From contig CAYWMP010000208.1 in the NCBI GenBank assembly GCA_964459445.1, positions 1-9,665 of the forward strand: a stretch of 9,665 nt of DNA, written 5' to 3'. Of the stretch, positions 1-5,499 are shown in pieces; position 1 is the stretch's first letter, and every line of letters begins with the position of its first letter. Position numbers and translations under genes: made by a program. The notes under the pieces are model-generated. The model had not been told where the DNA came from. It did no database searches and saw nothing but the letters and a program-made list of their open reading frames with translations. The stretch is from CAYWMP01 sp964459445 (lineage in GTDB: Bacteria; Desulfobacterota; DSM-4660; Desulfatiglandales; HGW-15).

Positions 1-3
1 GAT

Positions 4-27
4 CCGCCGTCGCTAAAGCTATGGCGG
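4..27. repeat. Short palindromic intergenic repeat (REP-like)
   Basis: The left edge carries a hairpin. CCGCCGT at 4-10 pairs with ATGGCGG at 21-27 (one G-T wobble), and an inner GC/GC step closes a small TAAA loop. The sequence resembles the palindrome at the right end of the window, which is built on TCCTCCGTAGC/GCTACGGAGGA. This suggests one dispersed REP-like family. An open frame runs through it to a stop at 87, so the repeat could lie in the tail of a gene cut by the window edge, but that cannot be shown. Confidence 0.5.
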
Positions 28-145
28 GACAGGTACCGATTGGACAAAATCCGTGCATCCCTTCGGGAGATTACTAACCAGAAATAGAGCCTTGTTGAAC
101 CTGAGACACCAATAGACTTCCATCCAGCCGAAGGCTGCGGAGTAG

Positions 146-179
146 TTTTTATCTGTCGAGATCTCCCGACAGATAAAAA
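146..179. repeat. Perfect 13-bp inverted repeat (TTTTTATCTGTCG stem)
   Basis: TTTTTATCTGTCG at 146-158 is the exact reverse complement of CGACAGATAAAAA at 167-179, with an 8-base loop. The stretch 1-295 has no convincing complete gene; it holds this hairpin, the repeat at 4-27, a small CAGCC/GGCTG hairpin at 125-137 and a CTGTG-type repeat at 191-220. The hairpin lies about 115 bases beyond the stop of the MFS transporter gene. On both strands the T run precedes the stem and the A run follows it, so it is not a standard intrinsic terminator. Confidence 0.6.
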
Positions 180-190
180 AAATCATAAAC

Positions 191-220
191 TCTCAGTGAT
201 CGCCGTGTCTCTGTGGTGAA
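191..220. repeat. Dispersed CTGTGTCTCTGTGG-type repeat, copy 1
   Basis: This segment contains GTGTCTCTGTGGTGAA preceded by CTCAGTGATCG. Similar low-complexity strings built from GTCTGTG/CTCTGTG occur in other gaps of this window (2997-3016 on the minus strand, 3227-3248 and 5408-5431). I recall strings of this type as common intergenic repeats in some bacterial genomes. No function is evident. Confidence 0.4.
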
Positions 221-295
221 AGAGGAATCTTAGAATAGAAGGGGAGGGTAGACTTTAGGCTCTCAGAAAAATCCCATTGCCAAATCCTGGCATAT

Positions 296-1555
296 TCATT
301 TGGTGGTAGGCATGCCAGCCTTGGCTTGTGGTGGCTTTGCACTGAGGGCCAGCAAAATGCTGATAAGCACCAGACCCGCCATGGTGAACCAGGCCATTCG
401 GTAGCTCCCATAAATATCGTAGACATATCCTGTTAATACAGGGCTGGCCATAGCACCCAAAACGATAATGGAAAAAGTGGCCCCCTGGATGGCACCAAAG
501 GCCTTTCGACCGAAATACTCTGCCTGTAGAGCAAGCCTGAGTGTGATGACACCCCCATATCCCGGACCAAAGAATATGAGAAAGAGAATGGCCTCATTGA
601 ATGAATGGGTCGATGCTAAGAAGAAAAGTCCAATAGCCTGAAGAAGAAATCCGAAGGCTATGAGGTGTCGAGTGCTTACTCGATTACTTAGCCAGCTCAG
701 GCCTAATCTCCCGACAATGCTTACCAAGACGAGAATTGAGGCAATGATGCTCGCCCTCCCTCTCGTAAAACCAACGCTAATAAAATAGGGCATGATATGG
801 ACGACGACGGCGTGAAGGGTGCTGCCGGATATGGCCACTGCGATGGCTATGAACCAGAAAGCCCTGGTTCTCAAGGCCTGTGATAAGCTTAATCCTTCCC
901 AGGGGGAAGTCTTATCGATATCGCCGGTTGCAGTCTTGTTCGATTGTTCTTCGTCCGGGGTATCCCCATCAGGAAGTAGCCCGTATTGTTCAGGATTGTT
1001 GCGAATGAACATCGAACAGGGGATTCCGATAACCCATATCCCGATGCCTATAATAATCAAAAGATGACGCCATCCAAAAATTTCCATAGACCAGTTTATC
1101 AGGTATATCAATACCCCGCTTAATCCAACCGCTGATGACAGAAGCCCCATGGCCAGACCCCGTTTTCGGGAGAACCAATGGGTGACTGTGGTCCATCCGG
1201 GTAACGGCATGAGGAAACTGAAACCAAAAGATATGAAGAGGAAGACGAGGTAGAAACTCCACAAAGAGTTGATCTGACTAAATAGAATGAGGCCGAGACC
1301 GCTTAAAACAACGCCGGTTGTGACTAAAAGCCTGCCTCCATATCGGTCCACTACAAAACCGATCAAGGGGGCCGCTATCCCGCCCTCGATGCTCCTGAGG
1401 GAGGAGGCAAAAGATGTGGCTGCATAGGACCAGCCGAATTCGTTTACAATAGGATTAAAAAAGGCGGTGAAACCATAATAAAAGGTTCCTGCGCCGCAGA
1501 AATGAATAAGGCTGGTTGCGAGAAGGACCCACCAGCCGTAGAAGATTTTTTTCAT
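296..1555 (-). CDS. MFS transporter, monocarboxylate / oxalate-formate antiporter type
   Basis: This 419-residue protein has about twelve hydrophobic segments and is a major facilitator superfamily carrier of the inner membrane. The N-terminus runs straight into TM1 (FYGWWVLLATS). The MFS motif A lies between TM2 and TM3 as GFVVDRYGGR at residues 66-75. WFSRKRGLAMG (127-137) is typical of the monocarboxylate and oxalate/formate families. A hydrophilic central loop (about 185-230, with NPEQYGLLPDGD) separates the two six-helix halves. Family members move small carboxylates by proton symport or exchange. The substrate here cannot be read from sequence, and no catabolic gene sits next to it. It is transcribed away from the RlpA-like gene. 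No strong ribosome binding site precedes the ATG, so the start is the natural long one but is not proven. Confidence 0.9.
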   Translation of the reverse strand: MKKIFYGWWVLLATSLIHFCGAGTFYYGFTAFFNPIVNEFGWSYAATSFASSLRSIEGGIAAPLIGFVVDRYGGRLLVTTGVVLSGLGLILFSQINSLWSFYLVFLFISFGFSFLMPLPGWTTVTHWFSRKRGLAMGLLSSAVGLSGVLIYLINWSMEIFGWRHLLIIIGIGIWVIGIPCSMFIRNNPEQYGLLPDGDTPDEEQSNKTATGDIDKTSPWEGLSLSQALRTRAFWFIAIAVAISGSTLHAVVVHIMPYFISVGFTRGRASIIASILVLVSIVGRLGLSWLSNRVSTRHLIAFGFLLQAIGLFFLASTHSFNEAILFLIFFGPGYGGVITLRLALQAEYFGRKAFGAIQGATFSIIVLGAMASPVLTGYVYDIYGSYRMAWFTMAGLVLISILLALSAKPPQAKAGMPTTK

Positions 1556-1708
1556 TGGTGGCTAATATCAAATCAATTCTTCATGAACCCTTTTAGCAGG
1601 TCTCCTGACTAAGGCGCAAGCTGGAAAGAGTGCGTAATCAATAATTGCTATTAATTTGCCCTGTTCGAAACCAGGCGATCGGAACTGGAGCCCAAAAAAT
1701 AAGAGGTC

Positions 1709-1735
1709 TTGAATTATACAGCATATAAATACTAT
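1709..1735 (+). promoter_or_regulatory. Candidate promoter for the RlpA-like gene
   Basis: TTGAAT (1709-1714) and TACTAT (1730-1735) resemble sigma-70 boxes, but the 15-base spacer is short. An alternative -10 is TATAAA at about 1724. The site lies 40 bases before the preferred start of the RlpA-like gene, in the 220-base divergent gap with the MFS gene. The rest of that gap (1556-1775) shows nothing else I can support. The match is weak. Confidence 0.25.
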
Positions 1736-1775
1736 CCTTAGATGAATTGTGTCACCGCCCACTGAAGTTTGTGAA

Positions 1776-2465
1776 ATGAAGGTGATGAGAAAAAAATACT
1801 GCAAAATTCTATTCGCTGCTCTGTTTTTGGCCTGGATTTCCTTTAATCTTGTATCCTGTGGAGTTGTCAAAAAAACCTACAAAGTGAGCAAAGGGGTCGT
1901 TAAGACCACCTATGGCGTAACGAAGGGGACTGTGAAGGCCTTGGTCGGGGCCGGGGAGATCGTTTACAAGATCGGCGAATTTACTTTCAAGGTCGTGAAA
2001 GCACCCTTTGATTGGCCTCTTACCAATGAAAACCTTGAGACAATGGACGGCCTGCCTCCCAAAGAGGCTATTCGTAAGGGTCGTGTAAAGATGTCGCCCT
2101 ATGTGGTTAAAGGCAAAAGATATGTGCCGATGTCTTTGGAAAAGGCCCGAAAATACAAGCAGGAGGGTGTTGCCTCCTGGTACGGACAAGAGACCCGTCG
2201 CCAGAAGGGCGGACATATGACGGCAAATGGTGAAGCCTTTGACCCGGAAGGCCTGAATGCTGCCCACAAATACTTGCCCTTGCCCTACCATGTGCGAGTG
2301 ACCAATCTCCGGAATGGACGCTCTCTCGTACTTCGTGTAAATGATCGAGGGCCATTTGTGAAAGGGCGAATCATCGATGTGAGTGCAGGAGCGGCAAAGA
2401 AACTAGGGTTTTTTAGGCAGGGTACAACGCGGGTTAGGGTAGTGGCAATAGAGGTTCCTGGGTGA
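1776..2465 (+). CDS. rlpA: RlpA-like septal ring lipoprotein, probable peptidoglycan lytic transglycosylase
   Basis: The protein is 229 residues from the preferred ATG (1776); a GTG at 1749 or an ATG at 1785 are alternative starts. A lipoprotein signal is clear: RKK, a hydrophobic stretch, then the lipobox LVSC with the modified cysteine at residue 28. Next comes a short valine/lysine repeat (VVKKTYKVSKG followed by VVKTTYGVTKG, about 30-51). A double-psi beta-barrel RlpA domain fills the C-terminal half, with GVASWYG (131-137), TANGEAFD, AAHK and RVNDRGPF. The Glu, His and Asp of these motifs (about 153, 164 and 190) correspond to residues known to matter for lytic activity in Pseudomonas RlpA, which cleaves peptide-free glycan strands at the septum. 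There is no SPOR domain, so septal targeting must differ or be absent. The thioesterase gene follows almost immediately. Confidence 0.9.
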   Translation: MKVMRKKYCKILFAALFLAWISFNLVSCGVVKKTYKVSKGVVKTTYGVTKGTVKALVGAGEIVYKIGEFTFKVVKAPFDWPLTNENLETMDGLPPKEAIRKGRVKMSPYVVKGKRYVPMSLEKARKYKQEGVASWYGQETRRQKGGHMTANGEAFDPEGLNAAHKYLPLPYHVRVTNLRNGRSLVLRVNDRGPFVKGRIIDVSAGAAKKLGFFRQGTTRVRVVAIEVPG

Positions 2466-2482
2466 ACCATTTGAGGAGGATC

Positions 2483-2950
2483 ATGAAGAAACTAAATCCT
2501 GAATACTTGAATACGGTCATTAATAGAGTCAACACATGTCCCTATTTCGACTTGCTTTCGATCAATGTTAAAACGCTTGATTGGGGACGCAGTCACATGG
2601 AAGTTGAAGTTAGGGAAAAGCACCTTCAGCCCTTCGGCATGGTGCATGGCGGCGTTTTTTCTTCCATAATTGATGCGGCGTCATTCTGGGCAGTCTGGCC
2701 GCAGGTTGAAGAGGGTATAGGAATGACCACGGTGGAGATGAAGCTCAATTACCTGGCACCGGCATCCGATGGTATGTTGATCGCCAAGGGCAAGTCTATA
2801 AAGGTGGGAAAAACGCTATGCTTGGCAGAGGCGTCAGTTAAAAATGAGGAAGGGAAGCTGTTGGCCCACGGCACATCAACCATGATGGTCCTTAAGGACT
2901 GGGAGATCCAAGGACAGGGCGCATTGCCGGCCAAATTTCTTGAAAAGTAA
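2483..2950 (+). CDS. PaaI-type hotdog-fold acyl-CoA thioesterase
   Basis: This is a 155-residue single hotdog-domain protein. The family signature is intact: H47, then FGMVHGG (51-57), then D64 in the long helix. This is the HGG...D pattern of PaaI/YbgC-like 4HBT thioesterases, which hydrolyse acyl- or aryl-CoA esters in the cytoplasm, usually as tetramers. The ATG at 2483 was chosen because AGGAGG ends four bases upstream (2474-2479). An in-frame GTG at 2462, overlapping the rlpA stop and preceded by GAGG, would give 162 residues and cannot be excluded. Either way it is effectively fused transcriptionally to the RlpA-like gene, although the two functions have no known link. The substrate cannot be told from sequence. 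Confidence 0.88.
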   Translation: MKKLNPEYLNTVINRVNTCPYFDLLSINVKTLDWGRSHMEVEVREKHLQPFGMVHGGVFSSIIDAASFWAVWPQVEEGIGMTTVEMKLNYLAPASDGMLIAKGKSIKVGKTLCLAEASVKNEEGKLLAHGTSTMMVLKDWEIQGQGALPAKFLEK

Positions 2951-2996
2951 AAGATCGTTCACCGCCCGCTCTCCCATAGTCCCCGGGAATCGCTAG

Positions 2997-3016
2997 AGGC
3001 ACAGAGAACTCAGAGA
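2997..3016. repeat. Dispersed CTGTG-type repeat, copy 2 (inverted)
   Basis: Read on the minus strand this is CTCTGAGTTCTCTGTGCC, similar in style to the copy at 191-220. It lies just past the end of the thioesterase gene. No function is evident. Confidence 0.35.
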
Positions 3017-3038
3017 TAGAATATGGATGGAGGTCAGC

Positions 3039-3176
3039 TTGAATTGCTTGAGGTCTTGGGAAAGGTCCATCATGGAAATAAAAAAACACATTTCTTTTTT
3101 CCATGATGGATCTTACCCAATCTCCAATCCTTTCTGAGGATTGGAGCCCACCTTCTGGGCCGTACAAGCAATTCAA
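3039..3176. repeat. Nested long inverted repeat in the convergent gap
   Basis: The gap 2951-3254 has no gene but is highly structured. Outer arms TTGAATTGCTTG (3039-3050) and CAAGCAATTCAA (3165-3176) are exact reverse complements. Inside them, TCCATCATGGAAA (3066-3078) and TTTCCATGATGGA (3098-3110) are again perfect, and the pairing extends outward to about 3056/3120 with one or two mismatches. Two further hairpins lie in the right half: CTCCAATCCT/AGGATTGGAG (3122-3131 and 3137-3146) and GCCCA/TGGGC (3146-3150 and 3156-3160). It separates the converging thioesterase and acetyltransferase genes, so it may act as a two-way transcription barrier. It could equally be a small palindromic mobile repeat. 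No target-site duplication was identified. Confidence 0.6.
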
Positions 3177-3226
3177 CTACTCGATTCATCATGAACACAT
3201 ATTTTTATGTACTTTAGTCCAATTGG

Positions 3227-3248
3227 GTCTGTGTGTGTCTGTGGCTGA
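3227..3248. repeat. Dispersed GTCTGTG repeat, copy 3
   Basis: GTCTGT, four bases, then GTCTGTGGCTG. The copy at 5408-5431 has the same layout (GTCTGT, four bases, GTCTGTGTCTG). It ends just before the stop of the acetyltransferase gene. Confidence 0.45.
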
Positions 3249-3254
3249 TTCTTT

Positions 3255-3686
3255 TCACAACTGTTTCACCATGCAGGCTGCGCTCACCGGACAAAGGCTC
3301 TTGAACTCCGACATCCCCTGTAATTCCGTGGGTGCTGAGGCTCGGTCTACTTTTTTATAGCCCTTCTTTGAAAAGAATCCCTCCGCAGTCATCGTCAGAA
3401 GATATAGGGTCTCAAGCCCTTTTGAGCGAGCATACTCTTCGATTTTATCCGTCAACTGTATTCCATATCCCTCGCTACGATGGGGTGTTGCCACGGACAG
3501 GGAACGAAGCAGGGCATACTTGCCTTCTATCTCGAGTCCAACAGCGCCTATAATCTTCCCGCCGTCCCTCATGACAAAGTAGTGTTTCAAATGGGAAGAG
3601 GTAATATCCTCATAAACCAGCTCGCACTCTGCCAGTAGCTTTTTTATTTCAGATTCATCCTTAGCGGTCGCTAACTCAAATTCCAT
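3255..3686 (-). CDS. GNAT-family N-acetyltransferase, ArsN2-like
   Basis: This 143-residue protein is a single GNAT domain. The acetyl-CoA pyrophosphate loop is RSEGYG (70-75), preceded by strand LLRSLSVA and followed by a helix. The segment LYLLTMTAEGFF (94-105) and the C-terminal FKSLCPVSAACMVK (128-141) closely match what I recall of the family annotated as arsenic resistance N-acetyltransferase ArsN2. The related ArsN1 acetylates the amine of organoarsenical amino acids such as arsinothricin; the substrate of ArsN2-type proteins is less certain. No arsenic transporter, reductase or ArsR regulator is in the window, so an arsenic role is not supported by context. The start is backed by AAGGTG about five bases upstream. 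General amino-acid or antibiotic acetylation is the alternative. Confidence 0.85.
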   Translation of the reverse strand: MEFELATAKDESEIKKLLAECELVYEDITSSHLKHYFVMRDGGKIIGAVGLEIEGKYALLRSLSVATPHRSEGYGIQLTDKIEEYARSKGLETLYLLTMTAEGFFSKKGYKKVDRASAPTELQGMSEFKSLCPVSAACMVKQL

Positions 3687-3746
3687 TTTGCACCTTATTA
3701 AATCAAGATATTTCGATTGGGGCTAGACTCAAGATATAGGTGTAAA

Positions 3747-4289
3747 TTATTCGGATTTTTTTGACGGTTCCTCCTTTTTCTCTTCCGGATATTCGATACC
3801 CTCCTCCTCTATTCTTTTCTCAAACCGCGATGCTATGATGGGCACAAGGCTTTGTCCCCATTTCATTCCTGCATTTACACTCTCTTTCCCTATTTTGGGG
3901 AGTACGGAGATCGTTTTCCGGCCGATATCACTTTCAAAGAATTCCAACACCTTCGTTATTTCCTCATGGGCCAGATATTTCCCATATATCGGAATAATTT
4001 CCTGTTCAAGATCATCAATCCTTTCTTCCGTGATCGTCATTATGACCTCTTTTAAAACTTCATAAGCTCGATCGGGGATTTGCTTTCCCTTTTGGACTTC
4101 CTTTAATTCCCGGATCATGAACCTATTCAGTCCCTCAGCAATTCGAAGCCTTGTACTCCTGCCTTCAATGATTTCGAGAAGTTTTGTAATGTCTTTCTTC
4201 TTCGCTTCTGTCATCTCCTCGGCAAGGACGCCTGGAACCTGTGAGAAAATCAGAAGAATCGAAAGAATAATGAGAGATATCTTAGCCAT
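3747..4289 (-). CDS. Exported DUF2059 domain protein
   Basis: This 180-residue protein has an N-terminal Sec signal peptide: a hydrophobic run at residues 5-22 and a likely cleavage after VLA (residue 23). The mature part is predicted helical. Residues about 95-155 fit DUF2059: IYGKYLAHEE, then FFESDIGRK, a conserved proline in VLPKIG, and GMKWGQSLVP. The tail (161-180) is rich in Glu and Lys and probably disordered. DUF2059 proteins are periplasmic or envelope-associated, and no biochemical activity is established for them. The start is supported by GGAGG about ten bases upstream. It is separated by 60 bases from the acetyltransferase gene downstream and could be transcribed with it. Confidence 0.85.
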   Translation of the reverse strand: MAKISLIILSILLIFSQVPGVLAEEMTEAKKKDITKLLEIIEGRSTRLRIAEGLNRFMIRELKEVQKGKQIPDRAYEVLKEVIMTITEERIDDLEQEIIPIYGKYLAHEEITKVLEFFESDIGRKTISVLPKIGKESVNAGMKWGQSLVPIIASRFEKRIEEEGIEYPEEKKEEPSKKSE

Positions 4290-4383
4290 TGGTAAGGACC
4301 TCCACGAAAGATACGGATCTCAAGAAATAAAGGGAATCTTTACTCTATTCCTTCTATTTCTTTTCAGAGAGCAACGATTAAGT

Positions 4384-4424
4384 CAAATAGAATGGAAGTA
4401 AATGCTTTTCAAGCGCTTTAAAAG
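4384..4424 (-). promoter_or_regulatory. Candidate promoter with palindromic operator-like site upstream of the DUF2059 gene
   Basis: A 20-base near-perfect palindrome centred on AAGCGCTT spans 4405-4424 (nine of ten base pairs). Read on the minus strand it overlaps a TTGAAA box (4407-4412). Seventeen bases further on is TATTTG (4384-4389), a poor -10. The site is about 95-135 bases before the DUF2059 start and just past the arginase-like stop. A repressor site over a -35 box is one reading, but the -10 is weak and no regulator is nearby. Confidence 0.3.
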
Positions 4425-4429
4425 GAGGC

Positions 4430-5305
4430 TCACCTCAAACCATTTTGTTTTGAGACAAGCTCCCCAATCAAGGAAATAAGCTCCAGGCCGGCATTTAAAC
4501 CTCTATGCTCATGGTCGGCGTCCGGGTCGAATGCGGCAATTGTCACAGCATAGATCAGGAACCGCTCTGCAACAGCGCTAATAGTATCCCGGACTTCTTC
4601 AGGACTCAGTCCCCCTTCCGGTCTAAACAAATTCGATGGAGCCAACTCGGGGTTGTGCACATCCATATCAACGTGAATACAAACACCTTTCGTTTTTCCG
4701 GACAATGCATCAAGGCCCAGGGTCATGGCTTCTTTTGCACCGGATTTTTGGATTGATTCACAAGGTACGAGTGCGATGTTCGAAGACCTTAAAAGAGATA
4801 TTTCAACCTCATCAAAGTCCCGAGCACCGATTAAAATGATCTGATCGTCAGGCACGCGCTTGAAATCCGGAATGGAATCCGTCATTGGACGCCAGCAGTC
4901 GCCTCTCAACATGGAGAGAGCCATGCCGTCAAGAAACCCGGTGCTCGACGTCTCGGGCGTGTTGATATCACCATGGGCGTCAAACCAGATCAGTCCCGGA
5001 TTCTTTGATGATGCACCGCTCATAGCACCGACGGTGCTGTTACAATTTCCGGCAAGTATAAGGGGGAATGCGTTACCCAAAATTGCATTCCGGACTTCCT
5101 CTGAAATCAATCCCATGAGCTCAAAAGCGGTTCCGATTTCTCGGGTGAGTGGATCCTGGGATTCGATGACCACTTCGTCTATCTCAGAAAAACGATCCCT
5201 CAGTCTCGCGACAGCGCCATGCTCCACCAAGTGGAACGGTCCTTGGCCCATCCTTTTGTTTCTGGAACCGGAATCATAGGGTACTTGGATCAATCGAAGT
5301 CGCAT
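4430..5305 (-). CDS. Arginase/agmatinase-fold (ureohydrolase superfamily) protein with altered active site
   Basis: This 291-residue protein has the normal length and layout of the ureohydrolase superfamily, which uses two Mn ions to split guanidino compounds. Several metal ligands are present: DAHGD (109-113), followed by INTP, and HVDMD (211-215). Other key positions are changed. The canonical GGDHS loop reads AGNCNS (85-90), putting Cys88 where the metal-binding His should be. The GNLHG motif with the proton-shuttle His reads GFLDG (Asp126). The guanidinium-binding Glu of EVNP appears as Ala258 in AAFDP. The protein therefore probably does not hydrolyse arginine or agmatine in the usual way; it may act on another C-N bond or have one metal site. 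An AGGAGA sits 11 bases before the ATG. No arginine or polyamine genes are adjacent. Confidence 0.88.
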   Translation of the reverse strand: MRLRLIQVPYDSGSRNKRMGQGPFHLVEHGAVARLRDRFSEIDEVVIESQDPLTREIGTAFELMGLISEEVRNAILGNAFPLILAGNCNSTVGAMSGASSKNPGLIWFDAHGDINTPETSSTGFLDGMALSMLRGDCWRPMTDSIPDFKRVPDDQIILIGARDFDEVEISLLRSSNIALVPCESIQKSGAKEAMTLGLDALSGKTKGVCIHVDMDVHNPELAPSNLFRPEGGLSPEEVRDTISAVAERFLIYAVTIAAFDPDADHEHRGLNAGLELISLIGELVSKQNGLR

Positions 5306-5345
5306 GCTTTATACATTCTCCTATTTGAGCTTCTGGCTAAGCAAA

Positions 5346-5376
5346 AATGTAGACTATTTCGCGAAGCGATTGACAA
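5346..5376 (-). promoter_or_regulatory. Candidate promoter for the arginase-like gene
   Basis: On the minus strand TTGTCA (5371-5376) is followed after 19 bases by TACATT (5346-5351), about 40 bases before the start codon. The spacer contains the 8-base palindrome TTCGCGAA (5358-5365). The -35 is good, but the -10 and spacing are poor, so this is only a candidate. Confidence 0.25.
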
Positions 5377-5377
5377 A

Positions 5378-5406
5378 TTTTGCCTCCGCAAGTCGCGGAG
5401 GCAAAA
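5378..5406. repeat. Perfect 12-bp GC-rich hairpin
   Basis: TTTTGCCTCCGC (5378-5389) pairs exactly with GCGGAGGCAAAA (5395-5406) around a five-base loop. It lies between the short-chain dehydrogenase stop (5500) and the arginase-like start (5305), both on the minus strand. It could end the dehydrogenase transcript: read on the minus strand the stem is followed by TTTG. The U tract is too short for a typical intrinsic terminator, and the flanking T/A arms match the layout of the hairpin at 146-179. Confidence 0.55.
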
Positions 5407-5407
5407 G

Positions 5408-5431
5408 GTCTGTTTTCGTCTGTGTCTGTCG
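5408..5431. repeat. Dispersed GTCTGTG repeat, copy 4
   Basis: GTCTGT, four bases, then GTCTGTGTCTG. It has the same spacing and phase as the copy at 3227-3248, and it leads directly into the next repeat. Confidence 0.45.
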
Positions 5432-5455
5432 AGCGATCCTGAGCGAAGTTGAAGG
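5428..5455. repeat. Dispersed GAGCGATCCTGAGCGAAG repeat
   Basis: The string GTCGAGCGATCCTGAGCGA followed by AGTTGAAGG matches, from memory, a repeat unit (CTGAGCGAAGTCGAAGG) scattered between genes in many unrelated bacterial genomes. It occurs once here, in the gap between the dehydrogenase and arginase-like genes. Confidence 0.5.
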
Positions 5456-5499
5456 GGAGCGGGCGGCTAATAAAAGGCATATGATGAAAAACTATTGTT

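Noticed and set aside
1..87. Open frame from the window edge to a TAG at 85-87, possibly the C-terminus of a gene
   Set aside because: Only 28 codons are visible and the first third is a palindromic repeat, which is open in more than one frame. No family is recognisable.
146..179. Intrinsic terminator for the MFS gene
   Set aside because: Read on the minus strand the stem is followed by A residues, not a U tract; the T run is in the 5' arm.
1568..1870. 100-codon minus-strand reading frame in the MFS/RlpA divergent gap
   Set aside because: It overlaps the start of the RlpA-like gene, has no recognisable domain and no good ribosome binding site; it looks like chance.
3039..3248. CRISPR-like repeats or a small insertion sequence in the convergent gap
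   Set aside because: The repeats are inverted rather than regularly spaced direct repeats, and no transposase reading frame fits in the space.
4860..5279. 139-codon plus-strand frame opposite the arginase-like gene
   Set aside because: It is antisense to a well-supported coding region and has no recognisable motifs.
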